Shown one piece after another: positions 23,455-34,775 of a stretch of 64,000 nucleotides of DNA. Both the position numbers and the translations under genes were made by a program. Positions within the stretch are counted from its first letter, which is position 1; each line of letters starts with the position of its first letter. The stretch is taken from assembly GCA_917880885.1 (NCBI GenBank), contig OU862912.1, positions 49,959,117 through 50,023,116 of the forward strand, written 5' to 3'. A model generated the notes under the pieces. That model made no database searches. It worked only from the letters and a program-made list of their open reading frames with translations, and was not told the origin of the DNA. The stretch comes from Limnephilus marmoratus. Its lineage: Eukaryota; Arthropoda; Insecta; Trichoptera; Limnephilidae.

Positions 23455-24868
23455 AAAGTTAAAAAGAGCTATGGAAGCTCGACCGTTAAAAAGAGTCAAT
23501 ACGTCTAAAATCTGATTTGAAAATGACATATTTCTGGTTTTCTCTGGTAATGCCCTCTTAACTCATAACAATATATTGCATATAGTCAATACAATGCATT
23601 ACCTCATGCCATAAAGCAACCAGTAGCTAACAAAAAAATATTAGTTAAAACGCTTAAAGAATATTTCCTGAAAATGTTTTTAAACCAGTGAATATTCGCT
23701 CGCCTTCATACGTTTGTTTTTTTTTATGTTTTACGCGTACATCAAACATAAAAAAAAACAATGACAATGCATTGCATGACAATGCTTTTTGTTCATTATT
23801 TTGTATTTTTTTAAACGAGTAACATCTATGTAAAATATACTTAATGTTTCTGTCCTTCCCATAGAGAGTTTTTTTCTCAACTCATTGGGAATAATGTGTT
23901 ACTTATCATGTTTTTAAAATACATTATAATTAAATAAATAAATAAAATTATCAAAAATAAGTTTCAAAAAAAGAAGTGCTTTGTTAGCTGTGAGCCCAAA
24001 TTAATTAATTAATTTATCATACTTCTACTCTTCTACCGATTTATCCAAAAAACTGGTCATATTAAACACAAAAAAACTCCATTTTAAACTCTCGCTTTCA
24101 AAAATGCCCCGTAACAGTTTAATTTGTATGCATTAAAAAGTCATCTAGAAAAGCAGGGACGGGAATATCGGGTCTGCCCATAGACTGCCGTAATTATAAA
24201 GGATACAGATAGAATAAATTCATAGAAAGTTTGGTTGGATTAATGAAGGGGGTCACACAGACACGCTGGCCAGACGGCGGCGCAGACACCAATTCACTAA
24301 ACATGAGTAACAACAACTAACACTAATAGCTAGCACAACTGACTCCATTGTACCTAACTATGAAGAAACTTGCCAGTCTGACAGCATGTTTACTGAAACT
24401 AAATATGTAAGATATTTTTCAGAAATTCTAAACATCGGCTTCGACAACCGATTTCGTGTAATGTACCTACTGTTTTACTCTAAAGGTGGATTTAGACCAA
24501 ACGAGCAAATGCTCATTCTAGTCTGCTCTTGAAAATTATGTTGGTTATAGGCTAGGAAGGTTCCTAGATGTGATCGTATCGTGTATTAATTTTTCTGTTT
24601 CAAATTTTCAATAGAGTTTCGCTAATATTGTCTTTATTTATAAAATATGAATCGATCTTCCTGATCTTCTTCAGCGCCAAACATTCCATATTCCATAATA
24701 TTGCACAACAGCATACAGTCGCAACTCTAAACAGAACTTATGTCTACAGATCCACACGTTCATTACTCAAATTATTATCACGTTGACATTTTTAACTCGA
24801 CTTTACGGGTCATAAAATCGTTTAATCTAGCCTCCCATATATTTCTGTCCTTCGTCTCCTAATCCTAT

Positions 24869-24900
24869 GTTCCCCCCCCCCCCTCCCCCCACCACCCCCC
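24869..24900. repeat. C-rich simple repeat
   Basis: An almost pure run of C with a few T and A. Replication or sequencing slippage is likely here. Confidence 0.9.
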
Positions 24901-24989
24901 TCACGAATTATAACTAAAATAATCCTGAACAAAACAAACGAAAATATGATCTGGTATAAATCAAATTTTGAGAACACCAAACATAGTTT

Positions 24990-25430
24990 TATTTTTATTT
25001 ATTTATTTATTTAACGCCCAATGGGCTTTTACATTTTGGTAGTACAAATGATTCATGACAGATTATTTAACATATACAGAATAATAAAAATAAAATTTGA
25101 TAAAAAGCACACAAGTCATAAAAATACAAAAATACAGGGTTTTCAGAAAAACAGATAGGTTTAGGAATAGTTTTGGAATAATAAGTTTTTTAAAAGATCA
25201 ACAAATTTCGCCAAGTTTATTTCAAATATGTCAATATCACTTAAGTACTGATTTCCCATAGTGTGAAATCGTTGTATTGGAGAGTGGGCAATGTAGTTCC
25301 GCTTATGAATGCTACAGTAGAATAGTGTATTTTGTCGTGTAGTTACTGTCGGTATAGTTGTTCACCAAACAATTTGGTCAGCTCTAAGGTAGATGATTGT
25401 GCATAAATGTTCAATCTACGATCTCAGAAC
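24990..25430 (-). pseudogene. LINE 3' end with coding tail and (TAAA)n
   Basis: On the minus strand a frame containing TRQNTLFYCSIHKRNYIAHS and FEINLAKFVDLLKNLLF looks like a LINE C-terminus. It is followed by a UTR ending in GCCCATTGGGCGTTAAATAA repeats, the typical (TAAA)n tail of Jockey-like and related insect LINEs. A stop interrupts the upstream part; 5'-truncated and dead. Confidence 0.6.
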
Positions 25431-25543
25431 AGTTCAGATGAAACAAGAAAGGAAAGCGGGAGTCCAATCTTCTCCAGGCGACAAAATGTTATCAACTCTA
25501 CTCCTCATTGTATGCTGTTTGAAGGAGACATTTCAATGACAGT

Positions 25544-28041
25544 GGAGGTAATCCACCTCTTACCCGCCTTGGTATAAGTAACTGATGGTTACTCCTTCAA
25601 GGCTCTCGCAAGATTCTAATTTTTTTTGTTAAACGAAGCTACATTTATTTATTTTGAACGAATCTAGACCTCCAGTGTCCATGCATACGTTGTTAGTAAG
25701 CAGTATGCAAGTGCTTAACAGGAAAAACAAAATGCAAAAAATAGGTTAGTAAGACAAAGATAATTAAACAGGGCAAAAGAAAAACTCATTCATGAGGCTC
25801 CATGAGGCGGCATTGCATCTGTAAAAACCCGCAAGCACCTGCATAAAATAGAGAACATAAGTAATACAATAAATCTCAAATCAATTGGCAAGTACCAACA
25901 AAAAATGTGAATGGCTTTCGGTCTGATCATAAACTACACTTAGCTTCCGTGTCCCTTAGCCAACCACTCAGTGAAGCCTCAAAGAATATTAGCTGAATAT
26001 TTGGGGTAAAATACCCGAAGACTAAAAGAAATTTCAGCGTTGGGTAGTCAGAGGCAGGACAAAGGATAGTCAAGGTCGTCTGATCAAGCCTCAAGCCTGC
26101 ACATGTCATTGGGGGAGGCGCAGATAGATTTGAGAAGGATCTGCAAAATTAGTAATGTAACTAAAGATGAAGCAGGGACGAGGTCCAGCACACCCCCGTA
26201 TGGGGATAGGGGAGAAAAAAAAATTGGAGTTTAGTTCATCCAGTAAAACATTGAAACAGTTAAAGACAAACAAAACAAAACAAAACAAGGAACATGGCAT
26301 AAATTAACAGTAGTATAATAATTATTAACAAAACAAATCGCAAGGCAATTATATACATTTTTTTAAAACATAGTGAACAAAATAATATAATAACGCAAAT
26401 GTAAAATATAACATATAAATCCTAATATATAATAAAATAAATGTTAATAAAATAAAAGAAATAACATATTACAAAAACGCAAAACACATAAATCATAACA
26501 ATTAAATCCAAGCGGTAAAAGTAAAGGAATCATGAAGAGAGTCCGTGAATTCAGAAGCAAAATACACCTGGTACCTAAGTTGTTTTACAGCTACTCAGCG
26601 ACTCTAAGAACAGGCCATCTCTCAACCCAAACTTTCGTGAATTTCCTCAGGCACTCAAAGTTCACCTTATTCGAGACGAGATCTGTATTCCAAGCAGGTC
26701 TCGTAATAACTTGTAAACCATCAATCATTTCGTCTCGAGCATCCGTCAAAATCTCACAGTGCCACAAAATGTGCTCGGCTGTTTGGTCGGTATCACCACA
26801 AGCGCAATTGGGATGGGATGATAGAGTCAGTCTGTGAAGTCTACCTCTAAACTCCCCATGCCCAGAAAGCAATTGGGTGATATGGTGGTCCATTAAAAGA
26901 TATGCCCCTTCCATTCTGATTTTAACTGATGGAAAGAAGGAGAAGGTCCATCTTCCCATATTCGATCTATCCCATCTTATCTGCCATTCACTCAGCGTTT
27001 TTATTCTCATCATCTTTAGAAGTTCAGGGAGAGGCACTGCTCCACCAGGTATTAATTCAATACCAAGGTGGTTTACAGGTCTTCCTCTTTTCAGACACTT
27101 CTTTGTCAAAACTTCCCTAATTTCTAAATCAATTGGCAAAATGCCAGCCAAAATTGGCAAAGCATCCGATGAAACTGTTCTGTAGGCTCCTGAAAGCGCC
27201 AGTAAGGGGATTCGCTGGCCCCTCTTAAGCGCTGAATGAATAAGTGAATTACCGAGTCGATGTTCCCATACACAGGCACCATATGAGACTTGTGTCACAT
27301 ATACGCATCTGTATAATAGACGGAGCGCAGGGAAACGTAAACCCCATTCAGCAGTTGAGATTCTTCTCAGTTTTAAGAAGAGAGCCTGGGCCTTACTAGA
27401 AACGCTTTTAACGTGAGTCAAGAACGAGGACGATCTGTCTAATGTAACGCCTAAATATTTAGTACTCTCTACAAAACGGATTGCAGTATCTCCCATTTTT
27501 ATGAAAGGGTTTCTACCTCTACTGAGGGAGCCTTTCATAAGGAGACCCACGGTCTTATGGGGAGCAAAAGTCAGTCTGTTTTCCTTTCCCCAGTTAAGAA
27601 TCATTTTCAAACCTTCTTCAGCTTTATTTTCAACTTCTTTTCTACTGTCCCCAGAGACCAAATACAATTTGTCGTCTGCGTAATCAATCGCAATAGTGCC
27701 TTCAGGTAAGGGTAACCTGGAGGAGTCATCGAATAAAATATTCCAGAAATCCGGTGCAAGGGGAGAACCTTGGGGACAACCCATGTCCACATCTCTTTCA
27801 ATGATACAATCACCAAAAGAAATTATAATTTTTCTATCTTTAAAATAATCACAAGATATTTGAAAAAGTTTTCTTGGACAATTACGATTCTTTAATTTAG
27901 TTAAAATCATCTCCCACCATGCATTATCGAAGGCACCAGTTATATCTAAGAAGATACCGATTACGTACCTCTTTGTGCAGACCTTCACCCAGTCAAGCGC
28001 AGTCATAATGGCGTGCTCCGTGGACTTACCTGGGACGAAAT
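25544..28041 (-). mobile_element. 5'-truncated R1-clade LINE with 17-bp TSD
   Basis: The 17-base direct repeat GACATTTCAATGACAGT occurs at 25527-25543 and 28042-28058, bracketing 2498 bp. The minus strand holds the RT coding region (listed separately), then a long 3' UTR of about 1 kb ending near 25544. The last ~140 bases are conserved in a second locus at 60700-60840, which fixes the family's 3' end. The 5' break falls inside the RT domain, as expected for aborted target-primed reverse transcription. Confidence 0.8.
26591..28041 (-). CDS. Reverse transcriptase of R1-clade LINE, N-terminally truncated
   Basis: About 480 codons are open. Motif A is FLDITGAFDNAWW (residues 34-46, catalytic D36), motif B GCPQGSPLAP (91-100), and motif C YADD (124-127) is intact. 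TFAPHKT and KYLGVTLD follow. A C-terminal zinc knuckle with C416, C418, H427 and C432 ends the conserved part, as in R1, TRAS and SART proteins. The endonuclease domain and first RT blocks are missing; upstream codons belong to the target duplication, and no natural ATG exists. The long undisturbed frame suggests a fairly recent insertion. It cannot transpose by itself. Confidence 0.9.
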
Positions 28042-28058
28042 GACATTTCAATGACAGT

Positions 28059-28480
28059 AAAAATTCTACAACCGAGTACTGTGAAGATTTATTTAACTAT
28101 TAATTCTGTAAAAGGTTCTGAAAGGGGGAATTCAGTTGCTAGCCAGGTCAAAGGGGTAGCCGGATTGTTGCCACGCGAGAAATACAATTGAATTAGAATA
28201 AAGATTGCTAAAATGGGAGTTTAGTTTGATAACCAACATGGCAACTTGAAAAAACTTTAAGAAATAATAACGGCTTCATCATCAATCTAAAAAAATAAGA
28301 TTTAAATTTATACATATTTTTTACCCCTTAAAAATTCGACTTTGAAAGAACAGATAAGTTTGTTATAAGAATTATGAATATCTGGCACAAAATCGAGATA
28401 AAAAGTATAAATTTATTTTTCAAACTTATTAATATCTAGACATAACTTTATAACAAAAATATTTTAATATTAAATAAAGG
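28059..28480. other. Unassigned AT-rich sequence
   Basis: No open frame or repeat was recognised between the LINE and the foldback element. Confidence 0.4.
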
Positions 28481-28490
28481 TGTACATAAT

Positions 28491-28979
28491 GGTTCCATGA
28501 CAGTTCATCCTGCGACAATTCATCCGGCGACAGTTCATCCTGCGACAGTTCATCCGGCCGAAAGTTCATCCTGCCGACAGTTCATCCTGCCGACAGTTCA
28601 TCCCGCCGACAATTCATCCGGCGACAATTCATCCTGACAATTCAACCTAACCTAACCTATAAGTATAAGTATGTCGTATTTTGTTATTCACGCATGCTTC
28701 TTCGGAGAGTCGAAATTATTGTTGGTAAAAATATTTTTACAGCGGATTTCCACTCAAGATGCCTTGAGATATAAGTCTATCGATTTTGGTTGTACGGCCG
28801 TATGTCCTCTTTGCATACTTACTTAATAAAAATCTTCTAAATGATCAGGCAGGATGAATTGTCACCGGATGAATTGTCGGCGGGATGAACTGTCGGCAGG
28901 ATGAACTGTCGGCCGGATGAACTGTCGCAGGATGAAGTGTCGCCGGATGAATTGTCGCAGGACGAATTGTCGGGTCACC
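28491..28979. mobile_element. Foldback element of tandem GACAGTTCATCCTGC units, 9-bp TSD
   Basis: The left arm (to about 28640) holds roughly nine units of 16-18 bp resembling GACAGTTCATCCTGCC. The right arm (from about 28848) holds about eight units in reverse. Termini are GGTTCCATGACAGTTC and GGTGACCCGACAATTC. GTACATAAT repeats directly at 28482-28490 and 28980-28988. The 9-bp duplication and array arms fit Foldback/Mutator-like elements. The 200-bp centre is AT-rich, includes CCTAACCTAACC, and shows no coding. Confidence 0.85.
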
Positions 28980-29244
28980 GTACATAATATTACCCAACAT
29001 AATAATAATCATCAAATCAAATTTAGATTAGAAAAACACTTGAGAAAGGGTTATTGCAAATGAACGGGATGAAAAAATATAATTTTAAGATCGATATTGT
29101 TTCAATATTTATTTTATCACTTTTCACTGTATTCTCATACTACCTACTTGTAATATTAATTGTATCACGTCAGCTATATTATTTTATATACATTCATATG
29201 CTTATTTTATTACTGATATCCCCCTTCTTGCAATATATTATCTT

Positions 29245-29612
29245 TTTTATGTGAATACTGCACAGCACACTGCTCCTGGCATCTGAGGTGAGTGGAGACT
29301 GTGGCATCCCCAATTGAGGTACGTTGTAAGGCGCAAGGTAATGGAGAGGGAAAGGATATGGGGAGGAGGAAGGTGGGGAGTACTTGGCTATTCAGATCTG
29401 GTCACAAATCACGGCTAAAGCAATTTCAAGCAATGATGCTGAGATTATTTTACACTCCGGAACGTGCCGAAAATATATCTCATATTATTTTAAATGATTA
29501 AATTGCGAAATACTCGTAACACAAACCAATCGAATAAAATCGGGATTTTAACCCGCGACCTTCGGATTGATCCCTCGATCGACTCCTCTATCACGGAGGA
29601 CATGAATGATTT
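29245..29612 (-). repeat. SINE family A, full length, reversed
   Basis: The reverse complement carries the damaged tRNA-like head near 29540-29610 (a CGCGGGTTAAAATCCCG-like T-arm) and the whole body down to 29245. It matches the copies at 14880 and 40814. No clean A tail. Confidence 0.75.
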
Positions 29613-29698
29613 CGTGTGTCACTTTTAAGTAAAAGCTTTTTTTGGGGTAGTATAAATAATTTTTTGCCTTGGACCCCAACACTGACGTTTTAAAAAAA

Positions 29699-29935
29699 TT
29701 GTATGCAGTTCACACGCGGTAGAAGTGAAACCTTCAGAAAACTAAAGTAGATAAGGGAAGGCCAGAGAAGGCTACAAAGCACCGCACAAAGACGAAACTA
29801 ATTAGTCTATCTCATTCTCTCGCAGGCTAAATCCTATAGATGCAAGTGTTTTTCTATTTAAGTGTCGCTTTTTCTTTTCATCGAGTTTCAAATCACAACG
29901 GTGCTAAAAAATTTTCAGGTCAAAAAGAGTTTTGG
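29699..29935 (+). repeat. Dispersed repeat D, uninterrupted copy
   Basis: It corresponds to the two halves at 3097-3181 and 3846-3975, showing the state before the 0.66-kb insertion there. Non-coding. Confidence 0.6.
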
Positions 29936-30327
29936 ACACCATGTTATATTTCTGTAAAATAAAAAGAATCACCAAATAAAGAAAGACCAAATCTAAAAAC
30001 GAACAACGTAACCGATTTGCGAGTGGCAACCCCGCGCTCAAGGCTGGCCGAGATGCACAAATCGCATTAGGGTTGCCATAAAAACTCCATTCTCCCGATC
30101 ATTGCATTCCCCAAGGCTAACCGGTCCTGGGAACTCTACGACACGTGTAACCTTGGCAGGACTACATGCATATTATATACCTATGATTTCCATATTGTAT
30201 TACACTAGATGTGTTGCAGAGGAAAATAAAGAGATTTTTTTTCTTTTGCAGGCATTTAATTTAAAATGATGTGCAAACACAGAAGAGAAAATCTGATTCA
30301 AGGGTATTGAGAGCGGTGTCTGTGGGC

Positions 30328-31139
30328 TAGGCTTGTTGAAAAAGTATCGATATATCGATGTATCGATATTTTTAATTCAATACATCGATATTTTTAGCCG
30401 ATATATTTTGATCCGATACATCGATACAAAATATCCAATATCGAAAATTGTATCAAAAGCGATATTTTTTTTATTTATCTAACTAAAGTCACTAGAATCC
30501 AAAACCGTGTAGGAACGAACGGAAAAAAAAAGTAACTGTATTGGGTCATGACATCTGGCAGTTGAAATTTTAACTATTAATAGCTTACAACTCTATTGTC
30601 TTTGCATTAGTATTTGTGATCACTAATACTATCTAATATGTGTAGGTACATGCATAGAAATGTATGCTATTTTTCGCCATTTTTTTCTAAGCCACTCCTA
30701 TGTGTTGGTTCCAATTGTCTATGATTATTAACTATACCTTGTTCCAAACACGAAGTCCTTTTTGACAGATTAATACGCCAATAGAATGTTACTGAGACAC
30801 ATACAAACTTTGAATGCCTCTCAGTTTACATATAAGTTAGAAGACAGCCTTTTAGTTTTTTATATTTTTTTGTAATTATTACCTAATAAAAATGAATACT
30901 GAAAAAACACCTTAATTTTTATTGAGATGTTTGTACATTAAAATAATGCACATTGTGTATAAAAAATATTATTGATAATATTGAGCTGAATATACTATTA
31001 TTTTTAAAACGCAAAATATTTTGAAAATTTGACCGATATATCGATATTTTTTCCTCGATATATCGACGTCGATATTGATATTTTAATAAACATCGATACA
31101 TCGATATATCGATATTTTTTTTCACTTTCGACATCCTTA
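30328..31139. mobile_element. Non-autonomous hAT element, 8-bp TSD CTGTGGGC
   Basis: CTGTGGGC repeats at 30320-30327 and 31140-31147. The ends TAGGCTTGTTGAAA and TAAGGATGTCGAAA are imperfect inverted repeats, each followed by blocks of TATCGATATATCGATG-type sub-terminal repeats. Length is 812 bp and no transposase is readable. It appears to sit at the edge of a family C copy. Confidence 0.85.
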
Positions 31140-31428
31140 CTGTGGGCCCGAAGAAAACATTTTTTACTTCGGATGAATTGAGAATGAAAAAGGTACGAGG
31201 GTAGGGTAGGAATCTTGTGATCAGTTTGTCCAGGAGTAAGGGACGTACAAACGATACCTCTCACCGCTGTGCAAGGGGATATTCCGAGAGGTCAAAAAGG
31301 TCTCCTTCAACCAGCCTCTCACGATCTGGCCTGTCACGCAGTTGGTGGGCAGATCCGGATAAACCTCACCCCATGAACCCGGGCACTCCTGCTATGTCAT
31401 CAAACGTAACTAACCACTTGAGATGACC
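31140..31428 (-). repeat. SINE-like family C, reversed
   Basis: The reverse complement contains AGCAGGAGTGCCCGGGTTCA, GGGGTGAGGTTTATCC and CAAGATTCCTACCCT, as in the copies at 44050 and 63670. The 3' part stops at the hAT insertion point. Confidence 0.65.
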
Positions 31429-31821
31429 TACGGTAGAGTTGTTGAGATGTGAAGATAATAAGAGAAGATAATAAGAACGATATCGCGTTTGTGTAATATT
31501 GGAAATAGTCCAACAAAAATAAAATGTTCAAGATTCTATCTTAGCTTTTGTTGAAAATTTTTACCGATTTAATCGAGACATCAAAAAAGATGCAATAGTA
31601 ATTGCCTACAATCGTTACAACGCGATACGTCTAACAAGAAAACAATAGTTTAAAACTCAAAGGAAAATTAAATGAAGTCGTGAATTTAAAAAAATATCTT
31701 CGTTGGTCCATTGCCAAAGCGGGCCATTTGCAATTTTTCCGAAAAGATTCGCAGTAGGTATTATGACTGTGATTTCGTTTGTGTTCGCAAGGATTTTTTT
31801 GCAAAAATATATACTTCTAGC

Positions 31822-33010
31822 TGAACCGACGAACTTCGTACCGCCTCAGAATCAATAACTGTTGTGTTAACTTATTAGCTGAATTAAATTAAGTTTTTTT
31901 TTTAAGTTAAAAATTACACAATGAGCAATTATTATCGATGCGCAACTGTCCGTGTTTCGTTTTTGTCAGTATCAGAGATGGCATTTTCTTAACACGTGTG
32001 AGGGAGATTTATTATAATTATTGTATTTTTCCTTGTAGAGGGGAGCAGACATAGACTTTTCGACTACTCAGTGTAAGAAAGAGGGGCAGCATTATATGTT
32101 TAACTAGCAGACCCGGCCACACGTTGCTGTGGCTAACGAAACATAACGCCATTACCCAACCTTTATAAAATCCAAACCACCCGCTTGCCAGCTGCCTGAA
32201 TTGAATATTTGAATTTCTCGGCTTTTCTCTACTATAATAAGCATGTATTTATACATATAAATCTTCCCCTTGAATCACTCTATCTATTGGTGAAAACCGC
32301 ATGAAAATCTGTTTCGTAGTTTAAAAGATCTATGCGCACATACATTTTGAGCGACTTAATTTTATACTATGTAATAATGCAATTCGAGCGATCGCCACTA
32401 ATTATACAATGCTTGCAATGCAACACTAAATATTTGAAAAGGGAAAATCAAATACCTACTTACTCTAGGACATCTATTTTCCAAATAGCCGTTTTAAATC
32501 GCACAAAAATATGTTTTCTTTGAATTTCTCGGCTTTTCTCTAATATAATTTACATGTATTATACATACAAACATTCCTCTTCAATCACTCTATCTATCGG
32601 TGAAAACCGTATGAAAATCCGTTACGTAGTTTAAAAGATTAACGCACACATACACTTTGAGCAACTTCATTTTATACTAGGTATGTAATGATGATAACAT
32701 TGATAACAAAAGCAAAACAATCAGCACATTGACATTTAAAGTTTTTGAATTTTTGGAATTCACTCACTACTCAATATTATATTTATCACAATATTGATGC
32801 AGCTTTTTCAAAAGATCAGAATTCGTTCCATACAAAATGTATAGAGGAAAGGAATTTTCTTTATAATTTTTTTTTTCCGATGTTTTAATAGCTATTCTGC
32901 TATTCGGGGCGGGGACAATTCAAACAAATCTAAGGTCATAAAAATCGGTCTAGCCGTTCTCGAGTTACAAATGGTGTAACTAACCCGACTTTGTTTTTTT
33001 ATATTAACGT
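31822..33010. mobile_element. Cluster of Helitron-like and related short repeats
   Basis: 31822-31910 matches the reverse of 42360-42500 (CGACGAACTTC, ATAACTGTTGTGTTAACTTA). 32104-32380 is a reversed Helitron-like element: CTAG end, hairpin GCCACA-GCAACG-TGTGGC, and an end near TACATAGTATAAAA. 32519-32696 is a partial second copy of its 5' part. Around 32940, GTCTAGCCGTTCTCGAGTTA is a phrase common in insect repeats. No coding frame is meaningful. Confidence 0.6.
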
Positions 33011-33580
33011 ATGTCAATTTTTGCTTTAGTGTGTCTCCTCTATTAAATCCTTGATTTCCCATCACAAGTAGACACCAATCACCTTGTAAATAAATAAGTG
33101 ATCATTATTGAAGTGCCAAAACGAGAAAACTCCGTAATATAAAAATCAGAACAATATAGCCCATTATTATTATATAAACAAGCAACGAGCACATCAAAGG
33201 CCCGTCGGAACAACTGAACCGTTCCGAAGGTAGGTGTATCCGTTGTTTAAAAGGTCACGAAAAGGGCAAGAGTTTGGAAACTACCGATACGGTATAAACG
33301 AATAGTGATTTATCATTAAACTAGTTTTCGAAACAGCGTAGATAAAGGCAGTTTAGCCTAGCAAACATTCGACAACTACGTTTTCATTTTCGTCGGCACG
33401 TTTTGCTTTTTTTCTTAAACATTATAATGCTGCCCCACTTCCTGACACACTAAATGTCAACAGTAGAAAATGGGAAAACGGTGAACGTAAGTCTGCACCC
33501 CTCCAAAGGAAAACTACAGTAATTATAATGAATTTTCCTCACACGTATAAAGAAAATGAAACGCAATTCCCGTAAGTACC
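33011..33580. other. Unassigned, mostly AT-rich
   Basis: A string like the end of the 4785 MITE (GTCGGCACGTTTTGCTTTTT) lies near 33392 without a detectable partner. Otherwise nothing recognised. Confidence 0.4.
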
Positions 33581-33583
33581 TAA

Positions 33584-33738
33584 GGGAACGTACCCATACT
33601 ACGTGACACGTTTAGGGGTCTTCAAAATGTCACGCTTGGTACAAATGAGCGGCGGCGTGCTTAGGTTTTTGGTCACCGGGAGGGGGGGGGGGGGGTTAAA
33701 AATTGCAAAAATTTGGTCACGTAGTATGGGTACGTTCC
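33584..33738. mobile_element. TAA-flanked MITE, left 155 of 156 bp
   Basis: GGGAACGTACCCATACTACG (33584 on, 24 bp in all) is repeated reversed at 33716-33738. The final base, C, lies at 42061 on the far side of the BEL element, after the BEL duplication. TAA at 33581-33583 and 42062-42064 is the target duplication, as in PIF/Harbinger-type elements. A G13-type run sits at 33685-33697. Confidence 0.85.
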
Positions 33739-34305
33739 TGTAGGGGCGTGTAAATAGCCCCTGACACGAGGGAGTTACTACCCTATGTAAATTAACGAAA
33801 ATTGAATTCTTCCCTATGTGACACAAAAAACAGTCGACCCAGCAACTCCAAAAACCAAAGTGAAAACAAACAAATACTCACTCAGAGAATGCAGCTCAGC
33901 CACGATGTCCACACAAAAAGACACTTCTTTTCAATAAAAATGTCAAGGCGATATTGCATAATCTTAACAGATGTTTCGCACAGCAAGGAAGTTTCAACAA
34001 TGAAAAATTTGCATATTAATAATGCGTGCCAAAATCCAATCTTAGGTACAACAATAATTCACTCACTGGGTGAACCACTGGATAATGACTGACCAGTGAC
34101 ATCTGTTGGCCTTTCACTGACACTCCCGTCAGAAGCAATTGCCTGCCTCACAGAGGTAAGGAAATGCATGAATACACTGCATCTCAAGTCACATAGGTTA
34201 AATTCAATACAATACAAAAACCATAGATGGCGCCCTTATGGTCTTATAGCATAAATTATTAATTTAAAGAAATTAATGCCCAAATATATTTATGACGCAT
34301 ATCCA
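33739..34305 (-). repeat. Downstream LTR of BEL element
   Basis: 567 bp, with TG..CA ends in either reading. On the coding strand it starts TGGATATG and ends CCCCTACA. It is uninterrupted and serves as reference for the split LTR at 38498-42055. Confidence 0.9.
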
Positions 34306-34775
34306 TATTCCCCGCCTTGGAAGTTCGTAGAGCTTACAAAAGAAAGAGTATAAAAATACAAATGAAACAAGAAATGAAATAGAAATAAAGTGACTATTCA
34401 CCGGTAATATTCAGGAATGACACGCATTGGAAATTCGCAGAATCTCACAAAATAAAGAAAAATAACTAAAAATACAATGTAATAAAGTTCAATTGACCAA
34501 GATAACGGATATTAAGTAATGCCATGTCTGGGTCAGAGATCATTGAAACAATGACTAAAAACAAAAAATAAATAAATAAAAATAAACAAAAATAGATAAA
34601 ATATAAAATTATTGCGTTGGAATGGGATATAATTTGACAACCGGACGTTTAAAAGAACCAAATCGTGTCTTTACCGTCGCAACGCGAATAATTCTATCAG
34701 TACCAGAATTAACCATTATCTGAATACAAGAATGACACACATGGCCACGCCGAGAAATAAAACGGCTGAAAGCAT

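Larger units (their letters stand above)
22291..24985. other. AT-rich interval with small repeats only
   Basis: It contains a 15-bp perfect palindrome (23423-23454), an A/T-rich inverted repeat near 23717-23760, and a C-rich run near 24869-24900. A short string, GTTTCGCTAATATTGTCTT, near 24614 also occurs near 7387. No gene is visible. Confidence 0.45.

Noticed and set aside
7387..24632. Shared string GTTTCGCTAATATTGTCTT near 7387 and 24614 as a repeat family
   Set aside because: The identity is under 25 bp with no extension on either side; could be chance or a tiny repeat remnant.
28640..28665. CCTAACCTAACC as a telomere
   Set aside because: Only two or three units, inside a foldback element; such strings are scattered in insect genomes.
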